Below, piece by piece: positions 35,770 to 43,577 of a DNA stretch of 64,000 nucleotides. A program made the translations under genes and the position numbers. Within the stretch, counting starts at the first letter, position 1. Every line of letters begins with the position of its first letter. Source of the DNA: G965216695 sp965216695 (GTDB taxonomy: Bacteria; Pseudomonadota; Gammaproteobacteria; Pseudomonadales; Azotimanducaceae); assembly GCA_965216695.1 (NCBI GenBank), contig OZ244212.1, positions 3,906,001-3,970,000 of the forward strand, written 5' to 3'. Below the pieces are notes generated by a model. That model was given only the letters and a program-made list of their open reading frames with translations, had not been told where the DNA came from and ran no database searches.

Positions 35770-35988
35770 ATGGACATAAGCATTACGTACTGCGGCGAGT
35801 GAAACTATCGCCCCACCGCGGTCAGTCTGGCTGCAGAGCTCAAGAAGGCGTTCGGCGCCGATGCGTTTTTGATTGAGGGCGCCGGCGGCATCTTCGACGT
35901 AGTTGTCGACGGCACCCTCGTGTACTCCAAGTTCGACACGCACGCGTTCCCGGAGGCCGCTGCGTTGATTGAACAACTGCGGCGCTGA
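35770..35988 (+). CDS. SelW/Rdx-family selenoprotein with in-frame UGA (Sec)
   Basis: Reading through TGA at 35800-35802 gives 72 residues: MDISITYCGE-U-NYRPTAVSLAAELKKAFGA, then FLIEGAGGIFDVVVDGTLVYSK and FPEAAALIEQLRR. The CxxU redox motif (C8, U11) followed by a helix, and the glycine-rich GAGGIFDV segment, are the pattern of the SelW/SelT/SelH thioredoxin-like family. An AAGGG Shine-Dalgarno lies 8 bases before the ATG, and the 61 codons after the UGA have no stop until TGA at 35986. A hairpin at 35818-35834 suits a bacterial SECIS. Role is presumably thiol redox. Standard gene callers end it at codon 10. An old Cys-gene with a nonsense mutation is the alternative, but the stop would have hit exactly the redox residue. 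Confidence 0.88.
35818..35834 (+). promoter_or_regulatory. Candidate bacterial SECIS hairpin
   Basis: Seven-pair stem GCGGUCA / UGGCUGC (two G-U pairs) closing a three-base loop GUC. The loop begins 22 bases after the UGA. A G-U at the loop start and this distance fit general descriptions of bacterial SECIS elements, which SelB reads within the coding region. Confidence 0.65.
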
Positions 35989-36009
35989 GCCGGCGCCCGT
36001 TCGCGGCGT

Positions 36010-38472
36010 TCAGTTACCGAAATCGACCGCCAGCTCTATGCCCCAGCTGGTGCCGGGTTCTATGTACGATCGTTGGAACAGCGTGGCTATGGGTTGATCG
36101 AACTCGCGCACTTCGTCGGTGAGGTTGCGCCCGTAGGCCGTGACTCGATAGCGGTCCCAGGCGTACGTGATGGACGCATTGAGAAAATCCGCCGATGCCA
36201 GCCGGCTGCCTGGGGCGTTATCGAGCCGCGTCTCCTGCTTACCCTGATGGTTATAGCGTGCGTGCAGGTCCAGCATGCCCGGACCGATCGGAATCGAATA
36301 GGTGCCACCGATACCGAAGGTGATTTCCGGTGCGAACTTCGGCTTCAGATCGGACTCGTCCTGGGGTGCCAGAAACAGTGGGGATCCGTCCGTTGCAAAG
36401 CCCACAGGTTCAACGACGCCGCAATCCGAGGTTGGATTGACGTCAGGCTGCGCACCGTCGAGATCGATACACAGATCCTTGTACTCGGCGTCCAGGATGC
36501 CGAGGGTGGCGAACATGTTGAAGTTTTCATTCACCACCCATCGGAACTCCACCTCGGCCCCGGTATAGTCCACAGAACCTACGTTGTCGATCACCGTCAC
36601 CACAGTATTGGTTGAATTGTCTAGTTTTACGGTGGATTCCTGCTTGCCGGCGAAGTCGTTGTAGAAGGCCGCAACGTTCAGCTGCACCCTGTCATCGAAA
36701 AACTGCGACTTCATACCGATCTCCCAGGATTCGGCAAACTCGGGCTCGTAGGTGTTGGCGAAATCCTGGGCGTTCTGGTTGCGCCCGAAGTAGCCGCCGC
36801 TGTGGAAGCCTTCGGAATAGGACGCGTAAAACATCACGTCGTCGTTCAGGCGATAGTCGACGCCGAACTTTGGTGTGGTTTCCTTCCACACGGTCCCGTC
36901 GTCGAAGAGATCCAGGTTGCCGTTCAGGTCGCGCGCCCATTGCTCCATCGGAATACGGGCCTGAGCCAACGGGACCAGATAGGACTGCGCACCTTGGAAT
37001 TCTTTCTCCTCCCGCGTCCACCGCACACCGGCCGTTACGGTCCAGCGATCGTTGATGCTGTAATCCGCCTGGAAGAATACTGCCTGCGAATTCACTTCTT
37101 GGTTCTGGAACAGGTTCTGGGTGAAGTTGTCACCCAGCCCGGCCGAGCCGAGGCCCACGCCCTGGTAGCAACGCAGCGCACCGACGAGTTCCAGCAGACA
37201 CAGATCAGTGAAACCCGCGTTGCCGGGAAGGGGCGATCCGAGCAACGCCCACGGTACTTCGGACTCTGCATTTACGTGAAACCCTGGCGTGATGCTTTGC
37301 CAGAACGAACCGAACGTAATCCAGTTCTGCTGGTACTCACTCTCCCAGAAGTAGCCGCCCAGCACGAAATTGAACCGATCGTACGTTCCTTCCAAGCGCA
37401 ATTCGGTGCTCAGCTGCTCGTGGGTGTTGTCGTTGTCGATCCAGATGTAGGGCAGCGACGATCCGTCGAGCTCGGAGATGTAGTCTTCAATTTCGTCGCG
37501 CCAGCCGGTCACCGACACCAGCTGCAGATTGTCGTTGACGTCGAGCTTCATCGTCAGCGTGATGGCGTCGGTGTCGTACTCGGCGTCGTTGTCCTGATCG
37601 GTCTCGTATTGATAATCGGGTGTGCCGGGAACGCGGCAGGAGCCAAACACGTCGCACAGCAGGAATCCTGGGTCGTTGCCGTTCTTGGCTTCGCCGATCT
37701 GGCTGTCATCGGCGTACGTTTCGACGGTTAGAAGCGCTTCGAAGCGATCGCCCGGTTCGAATAGCAGGGCCGCGCCGTAGTTCTGATAGTCCTTCTTGGG
37801 ACCTTCGGTGCCGAGAAACACGTTGTCCATGTAGCCGTCGCTCTTGATCAGGGTGTAGAAGAGCTTGGTGGACAGCATGTCGCCGGCGCGCGGCAGATTG
37901 GCAATGGCCCGCACTTCGCGTTGGTCCCATTTGCCGCCTGTGATCTGGAGTTTGCCGCCAAGTTCGCCTGTTGGCCGGCTGCGAATCGCGTTCACCACGC
38001 CGCCGACCGTGTTCTTGCCGAACAACGTCCCCTGCGGGCCACGGAGCACTTCGATCCGCTCCACGTCGAAATTCTCGATCAGCTGTCCGGACGCGGTGCC
38101 GATGAACACGCCATCGAGCGCTACCGCCACCGGTGGGTCGAACGACTTATCGGACTCCGAATAGCTCAATCCCCGAATGTTGATCGACGACAGCCTGCTT
38201 CGCGCCTGATTGTCTTCGATGATGACATTTGGCAGGTAGGCGTTCAGGTCGGTCAGGTCGCGGACGCTCGCATCGGTTATCTCGGAAGTGAGTGCGGTCA
38301 TGGCTACCGGCACGTCTTGGGCTGACTCCTCCCGTTTTCGTGCGGTAACAATGATTTCTTCAATGCCGATGCGTTGGTCCTGTGCCAGCGCAGGCACGGC
38401 CAGGCTGAGACCAGTCAGCAGCGTCGCGGCCGCGATCAGCCACGCAATAGAATGTGTAGGTGTGACGTTCAT
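36010..38472 (-). CDS. TonB-dependent outer-membrane receptor
   Basis: 820 aa. Signal peptide (SIAWLIAAATLLTGLSLAVPALA), a TonB-box-like IEEIIVTARKREES, plug domain (LPNVIIEDNQARSRLSSINIRG, VERIEVLRGPQGTLFGKNTVGG) and a 22-strand barrel ending in an aromatic-poor YIEPGTSWGIELAVDFGN. Type and sequence style match the many sphingomonad/marine gammaproteobacterial receptors for unknown organic ligands. No substrate-specific neighbour except a DUF3303 gene upstream on the same strand. Confidence 0.93.
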   Translation of the reverse strand: MNVTPTHSIAWLIAAATLLTGLSLAVPALAQDQRIGIEEIIVTARKREESAQDVPVAMTALTSEITDASVRDLTDLNAYLPNVIIEDNQARSRLSSINIRGLSYSESDKSFDPPVAVALDGVFIGTASGQLIENFDVERIEVLRGPQGTLFGKNTVGGVVNAIRSRPTGELGGKLQITGGKWDQREVRAIANLPRAGDMLSTKLFYTLIKSDGYMDNVFLGTEGPKKDYQNYGAALLFEPGDRFEALLTVETYADDSQIGEAKNGNDPGFLLCDVFGSCRVPGTPDYQYETDQDNDAEYDTDAITLTMKLDVNDNLQLVSVTGWRDEIEDYISELDGSSLPYIWIDNDNTHEQLSTELRLEGTYDRFNFVLGGYFWESEYQQNWITFGSFWQSITPGFHVNAESEVPWALLGSPLPGNAGFTDLCLLELVGALRCYQGVGLGSAGLGDNFTQNLFQNQEVNSQAVFFQADYSINDRWTVTAGVRWTREEKEFQGAQSYLVPLAQARIPMEQWARDLNGNLDLFDDGTVWKETTPKFGVDYRLNDDVMFYASYSEGFHSGGYFGRNQNAQDFANTYEPEFAESWEIGMKSQFFDDRVQLNVAAFYNDFAGKQESTVKLDNSTNTVVTVIDNVGSVDYTGAEVEFRWVVNENFNMFATLGILDAEYKDLCIDLDGAQPDVNPTSDCGVVEPVGFATDGSPLFLAPQDESDLKPKFAPEITFGIGGTYSIPIGPGMLDLHARYNHQGKQETRLDNAPGSRLASADFLNASITYAWDRYRVTAYGRNLTDEVREFDQPIATLFQRSYIEPGTSWGIELAVDFGN

Positions 38473-38631
38473 GGCTCCCCTCCCAAGGTAGTCCAATGGT
38501 CACGCGCGAATGGCGTGTAAGCGCACGGGCTATGCGCCTTTCGAGTATGTCGGGGACGTCGAAAACCGTCAATTACCAGTTTTATCTCGCTGGTGCGGGC
38601 TCTCGCGGCTGCCGGCCGCGAGATGGCTGAC

Positions 38632-38925
38632 TCAGGCCTCGCGCGTGGCGATGGCGTTCTGTAAGAAAGGCACGGACGCTCCGATGTCGATTACCGGGAC
38701 CACCTCGTAGTCGAGCATCACGCCCGCCCATAGCGACACGACCTCGAACACCACTTCTGCAGAAGGTGCTTCCACCAGCGAGAACATCGTTCCGCTGGGA
38801 GAGAACACGTGCCATTTGGTGTCGTAGCCAGGTGGTGGTTCAAACTTCTCCCAGACGGCCAACATCTGCTTCTGGTCTTCGTGAGTGAAGCCGGGTTTGT
38901 AGGTGTGGGTAATGTGAAACAGCAT
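38632..38925 (-). CDS. DUF3303-family small protein
   Basis: 97 aa starting MLFHITHTYKPGFTHEDQ and containing FSPSGTMFSLVEAPS and YEVVPVIDIG, the features of DUF3303 / antibiotic-monooxygenase-like dimeric alpha-beta barrels. Function unknown. The start follows a GGGAGG Shine-Dalgarno directly. It lies upstream of the TonB-dependent receptor on the same strand with a 159-bp gap in which no other gene is seen. Confidence 0.72.
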   Translation of the reverse strand: MLFHITHTYKPGFTHEDQKQMLAVWEKFEPPPGYDTKWHVFSPSGTMFSLVEAPSAEVVFEVVSLWAGVMLDYEVVPVIDIGASVPFLQNAIATREA

Positions 38926-39107
38926 CGCATCCTCCCTGTAGATGTGTTCGATTGTTATTGGTGACCAGAAGTATCGCACAGCAAGGCCGCGCCTCCTCGA
39001 TCACAAAGGGTTTGCGTTGGCTCGAGACTGTGAATCGCCCAACAATCAGCATGTTACGTACGGTTCTGGTATGCTGATCGAGTGCACTGACGACGCTGAT
39101 CCAGGGG

Positions 39108-39305
39108 GTGTGCGTGACGCGTAAAACCGCAGAACGCATCGTACAAATGTGGCGGGCGTGGCAACCGGGCCGCGGCCTCACCAACCGTACGTTCTGCGAT
39201 TTCTACAACGCAGAAATCCGCACGCGTGCCGACTTCCGGGGCGTGAATCCGTTCGAAGCGATGGACGTGGTGTTGTACGCGCATCCGGAGTCCTCGCGGC
39301 ACTGA
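39108..39305 (+). CDS. Small conserved-looking protein of unknown function
   Basis: 65 aa, starts GTG (39108 or, with better spacing from CCAGGGGG, GTG at 39114). Sequence has WRAWQPGRGLTNRTFCDFYNAEIRTRADFRG. No signal peptide, no recognised family. Its stop overlaps the ATG of the lipoprotein gene (TGATG), which supports it as real and co-translated. Confidence 0.5.
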   Translation: MCVTRKTAERIVQMWRAWQPGRGLTNRTFCDFYNAEIRTRADFRGVNPFEAMDVVLYAHPESSRH

Positions 39306-39892
39306 TGCTGGTAACGCGGGCGAGCATTGTCCGGGTGCCCAGCGCCGCTCCTCAGGCGCCGCGACGCGTTGTTTCGGTTGTCACCACACTACTGTCGATC
39401 CTCCTCACTGCGTGCGGCAGCGTGCCGCTGGACCCGGATCCGCCCAACGTATTCGATCTGTCGGGCATCTGGGTGCTGGACGCGGGCGCGAGCGATCCGG
39501 CAATGACCGCCAGCCGATGGCATCACCGGCCCATACGCCCGACCGGCGCGCCGCGGCCGAGCGGCGGTCTGGCGTTCGTTACCCACGACTTTCCGCTGCT
39601 GCAGGCCAACCGCGTGGAGATCGAACAACACGCCGACTCGATGGGAATGGCGTTCGATTCGGGCGCGTACCGCGACCTGTCCTGGGGTGAACGCAAGCGC
39701 GGCCTGTGGTCGGTGGAGGCAGGCTGGGTTGAAAGCGTGCTCGTGGTGCGGTCGAGCGCGTCGGATGCGGATGTGGAAGAGACCTATGTGCTGGATTCGG
39801 GCGGTGATCAGCTGACGGTGACGACGGCGCTGCGCAGCGGCGGCCAGCAGGCCGAAGTGGTGCGGGTGTTCGACCGCGTGTCTGTGCGTTAG
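39305..39892 (+). CDS. Putative lipoprotein, unknown function
   Basis: 195 aa. A lipobox LLTAC at about residues 34-38 follows a hydrophobic stretch (SVVTTLLSILLTAC). The mature part reads as a small beta-rich domain (LSGIWVLDAG, ETYVLDSGGDQLTV) similar in feel to lipocalin-like or DUF-type secreted proteins; no family is recognised. It probably shares an mRNA with the small gene before it. Confidence 0.7.
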   Translation: MLVTRASIVRVPSAAPQAPRRVVSVVTTLLSILLTACGSVPLDPDPPNVFDLSGIWVLDAGASDPAMTASRWHHRPIRPTGAPRPSGGLAFVTHDFPLLQANRVEIEQHADSMGMAFDSGAYRDLSWGERKRGLWSVEAGWVESVLVVRSSASDADVEETYVLDSGGDQLTVTTALRSGGQQAEVVRVFDRVSVR

Positions 39893-40031
39893 AGCCCCCG
39901 GTGCCGGATCCGTCGCCAGAAAGCCACATGAACTGTCCGACACGATTGGGCGCGGCCCGGTTGACGGGTCTGCCGGGCCGGCTACTATCGAGAAGGATGT
40001 GTTCGTTGAGCTAACGCAGTTTGGTGTTTCG

Positions 40032-41285
40032 ATGACGTATCGAGCGTTTACGTATCAAGAGTCTAGCTATCGAAAGCTCGCAGGGACGATCGGTCTTCGC
40101 TCGCTGGTTCGGTGGCTCGGGGTGATGCTTGCCCTGGTCGTCGCCGGGTGCGCGGCAACGCCAGTGCCGTTCCAAGCAATCCCCTACGACGCACCCACCC
40201 AGGCGGAGCGCGAAGCGCTGCCGATGCAACTCGTTACCGGCGAGGCGCTCTTCGATCCGCCGGTGCACGTCTCCGAGGCGCCCGAGGTGGACGTGCTGAA
40301 CATGTCGGAAGAGATGCGCGCCTTCGTTGCGGAGCAGGTGGATGGCCGGCGGCTGTCAGTAGCCCGGCTGCGCTGGCTGCTGCAGGGGCTCGTTGACCGG
40401 GGTTACTTCGCAACGACCTACGAAGCCAATCTCACGCAGTCTGCGGCCGACACGTTCGACAATCAGCGCGGCAACTGTCTTTCGTATACCAACATGTTCG
40501 TCGCGCTCGCGCGCGAAGCGGGGCTGCCGGCCTACTATCAGCTGGTGGACGTACCGCCGTCTTACGATGCGGACTCGGGCTGGCTGTTGCGCAACAACCA
40601 CATCAACGTGGTGATTCAGGGCGTGCGCTACGCCAGCGAAACGGACCAGTTCACAATCGACTTCAACGTGCAGGCGCCGGATTATTCCTACGACCGGCAC
40701 GTCGTATCCGATGAGTTCGCGCGCGCGCTGTTCTACGCCAATCTCGCGGTGGATGCGCTGCGCGCAAAGCAGACGCGCGTAGCGTTCGCGTACCTGCAGA
40801 AAGCGATGGCGCTGGAACCCCGGCACAGCGATTTCTGGGTGAATGTGGGTGCCATCTACGCACACCATGGCCTGCCGGAGCCCGCGCGGCAGGCGTATCA
40901 GCAGGCGGTGGATCTGGACGCATCCAACAAATCTGGCCTAAAAGGGCTGGCACGTGCGCACGAGGAACTGGGCAACTTCGAGATGGCCGCGCGGCTGAAT
41001 CAGAAGATTCGCGACGACGAGCAGCGCAACCCGTTCTATCACTTCGCACGTGCGCAGCGCGCGTACGAGGCCGCGAGTTACGTGGAAACCATCGCCGCCG
41101 TAGACGCCGCGATAGAACTCAGGCCCCGCACGCCACGGTTCCATTTCCTGAAGAGTCTGGCGCAATACCGTCTTGGTGATACCAAGGAAGCGAAACGCAG
41201 CATCCGCATGGCGCAGAAATACGAGAAGTACAAGTCGCGCCAGAACCAGTACGCAGAGAAATTTGCCGCGCTCGCCAGCGGTTGA
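40032..41285 (+). CDS. Lipoprotein with transglutaminase-like and TPR regions
   Basis: 417 aa. A lipobox VVAGC after a hydrophobic segment (ends about residue 40) anchors it. Residues ~110-210 look transglutaminase-like (FDNQRGNCLSYTNMFVALAREAGLPAYY, NNHINVVI), with the expected Cys and His. C-terminal ~200 residues are TPRs (AFAYLQKAMALEPRHSDFWVNVGAIYA). Similar proteins occur in gammaproteobacteria without assigned roles. The ATG giving MTYRAF is preferred over an in-frame upstream codon. Confidence 0.75.
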   Translation: MTYRAFTYQESSYRKLAGTIGLRSLVRWLGVMLALVVAGCAATPVPFQAIPYDAPTQAEREALPMQLVTGEALFDPPVHVSEAPEVDVLNMSEEMRAFVAEQVDGRRLSVARLRWLLQGLVDRGYFATTYEANLTQSAADTFDNQRGNCLSYTNMFVALAREAGLPAYYQLVDVPPSYDADSGWLLRNNHINVVIQGVRYASETDQFTIDFNVQAPDYSYDRHVVSDEFARALFYANLAVDALRAKQTRVAFAYLQKAMALEPRHSDFWVNVGAIYAHHGLPEPARQAYQQAVDLDASNKSGLKGLARAHEELGNFEMAARLNQKIRDDEQRNPFYHFARAQRAYEAASYVETIAAVDAAIELRPRTPRFHFLKSLAQYRLGDTKEAKRSIRMAQKYEKYKSRQNQYAEKFAALASG

Positions 41286-41385
41286 TGCGTTTCTAGACGT
41301 CTGTTTGTCCGCGAACCCGCATTACGCGCCGCCCCCGCCGCACGCTTATACTTACCCATTGCTGATAGATGTCTAAAAGGAGCTG

Positions 41386-43461
41386 ATGCGGCCCGTGGAC
41401 AAACCGTCCGCCTATCGGGGTGACGCCCCGTACGTCTTCGTCTGCTACGCGCACGACGATGCGGAAGCGGTGCACGAGGACATCGTGTGGCTTGCCGAGC
41501 ACGGCGTAAACGTCTGGTATGACGAGGGCATACCGGCCGGCACCAACTGGCGCGCCCAGATAGGTGACGCGCTCGAGGGAGCGCAGCAGGTGATCTTCTA
41601 TGCGTCCGGAGCGTCCGTGGTATCCGACCACTGCGACCGGGAAGTGAACTTCGCGCTGGACGAAGCCAAACCGATCGTGCCGGTGCGCCTCGATGACACC
41701 GTCTGGCCGGCCGATCTGAAGATGGCCCTGAGCCGCGTGCAGCTGATCGACCGCACCGCGATGTCGGCGGCCAACTACCGGGACGCGTTGCTGCACGCGC
41801 TTGAACCGACGCTCGGCGAATCGAATGCTCTAGGTTCGGTTGCACGTGATTCACAAGCTGGCGGACCGCAAACCACACCGCCCCCGCCATTGGCGGAACG
41901 TCGGCGCAGATACCGCTCGGCGGTTGCGGCGATGGCGGTAGCAACCGTGCTCGCGGTTGGCGCCGCGTTCTGGCTCGACCGACGGGCGCAGGACCCCGGG
42001 AACGTGCAGGCGGTTGATACGTCCGATGCGCGCGAACGCTCGATCGCAGTGCTGCCGTTCGTGAACATGAGCGCCGATCCGGACCAGGTGTTTTTCTCGG
42101 AAGGCATTTCCGAAGAAGTGCTCAACCTGCTCGCGCGCAACCGCGAGCTGAGCGTGATCTCCCGTTCATCGTCGTTCAGCTTCAAGGGAACCAACCAGGA
42201 CATTCCGTCCATTGCGCGCCAACTCGACGTGGCCCACGTGCTGGAGGGGTCGGTGCGCACCGCAAACAACCGCGTGCGCGTAACCGCACAATTGATCGAA
42301 GCGGCCACCGATACGCACCTGTGGTCCGAAACCTACGACCGGGAACTCGACGACATCTTTGCGATTCAGGACGAGATTGCGGCGCACGTGGTGGAGAAGC
42401 TGAATGCGGCCCTGATGGGCGAGCTGGAACCTTCGGACCGCGTGCATCTGGATGCGTACGCAGCGTACCTGCGAGGGCGCTTCTTGCGTTCGCGTGGTAC
42501 CCGCGAAGAACTGCTGGCGGCTGAACAATCACTGAAACGCGCGCTGGAAGTCGAGCCGGATTACCCTGAGGCGTGGACGCAGCTGGCGCTCACCTACAAC
42601 TACATGCGCAACGCCGGCGCTTTGCCGGCTGCCAAAGCCAAGCGTGCGGCCGTAGGTGCGGCGGAAACCGCCATTGCCATCAACCCGGAATATGGCGAGG
42701 CGTACGCGATTCTGGCCCATATCGCATTGAACGAAGATCGCGACTGGGACAGGGCGCTCAGCCATGCGAAACGCGCGTTGGAGCTCGATCCCGCGAACGG
42801 CTGGGTGAATCAGATTGCTATGCAGATTTCCCTGAACCTTGGAGATCCCGACAAAGCACTGGCTTATGCGCAGGAACGCGCAGTCCGCGACCCGCTGTGC
42901 GCGGAGTGTATGGTGGGCCTAGGCACCGTCTATGTGTTTCAACGACGATACGACGAGGCGCTGGAGGTGTTCGAAAGATCCGACGCGCTGGGTGGCGGTA
43001 CTGGGGACAGCAACCTGGCGGTGGCGCATGCATTGCTTCTTAACGGCGATCTCGACGCGAGTCTTGCGCGCTGGCAACGTGCGAATCCCGGTCCGTTCCG
43101 CGTGTATGGCGAGGCGATCACCTACTACAAGATGGGCCGCGAGCAGGACTTCCAGGCGAAATTCAGTGAGTTGAAAGAAGATTTCGGAGACGACTACCCG
43201 ACGATGGTTGCGCGGGTGTACGCGTGGTTGGGTAACAAGGACGCGGCATTCGAATGGCTCGATCGTTTCACGGTGGAGCAGCCGGAGGTGGGTTCGGCAA
43301 TCAACAGCTACTGGGAAATGCTGTCGCCTGAACTCGAAGTGCTGTTCGATGACCCGCGCTGGCTTCCGCATCTGGAGCGCATGGGCTTGGCACCGCACCA
43401 ACTGGCGCGGTTTGAATTCAACGCGCCGCTGCCGGGAACGGGTAGCTCGCAAGCCCGTTAG
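41386..43461 (+). CDS. TIR - transmembrane - TolB/FlgO-like - TPR protein
   Basis: 691 aa. Residues ~14-150: TIR domain (YVFVCYAHDDAEAV, VNVWYDEGIPAGTNWR, SDHCDREVNFAL). One membrane span near 183-202 (AVAAMAVATVLAVGAAFWL). Then a FlgO/TolB-N-like domain (SIAVLPFVNMSADPDQVFFSEGISEEVLNLLAR, ARQLDVAHVLEGSVR) and TPRs to the end. This build is common in gammaproteobacteria, often with adenylate-cyclase or wHTH heads in place of TIR; role unknown. The TIR helix has WRAQI where active NADase TIRs usually have an acidic residue (W..E). Confidence 0.85.
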   Translation: MRPVDKPSAYRGDAPYVFVCYAHDDAEAVHEDIVWLAEHGVNVWYDEGIPAGTNWRAQIGDALEGAQQVIFYASGASVVSDHCDREVNFALDEAKPIVPVRLDDTVWPADLKMALSRVQLIDRTAMSAANYRDALLHALEPTLGESNALGSVARDSQAGGPQTTPPPPLAERRRRYRSAVAAMAVATVLAVGAAFWLDRRAQDPGNVQAVDTSDARERSIAVLPFVNMSADPDQVFFSEGISEEVLNLLARNRELSVISRSSSFSFKGTNQDIPSIARQLDVAHVLEGSVRTANNRVRVTAQLIEAATDTHLWSETYDRELDDIFAIQDEIAAHVVEKLNAALMGELEPSDRVHLDAYAAYLRGRFLRSRGTREELLAAEQSLKRALEVEPDYPEAWTQLALTYNYMRNAGALPAAKAKRAAVGAAETAIAINPEYGEAYAILAHIALNEDRDWDRALSHAKRALELDPANGWVNQIAMQISLNLGDPDKALAYAQERAVRDPLCAECMVGLGTVYVFQRRYDEALEVFERSDALGGGTGDSNLAVAHALLLNGDLDASLARWQRANPGPFRVYGEAITYYKMGREQDFQAKFSELKEDFGDDYPTMVARVYAWLGNKDAAFEWLDRFTVEQPEVGSAINSYWEMLSPELEVLFDDPRWLPHLERMGLAPHQLARFEFNAPLPGTGSSQAR

Positions 43462-43577
43462 CGGACACGGCGTCACGCGCGGTGCGTGCGGCCCGTCACG
43501 CCCCGTTAAAACCGCTGCGGGGTGGCGCGCCCAGGCGATAGAATGCATGTCTGCATCACACGGAAGCGTTGGACTGC

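Noticed and set aside
35752..35976. 74-aa minus-strand ORF over the selenoprotein
   Set aside because: No ribosome site or family pattern; the plus-strand read-through has SelW features.
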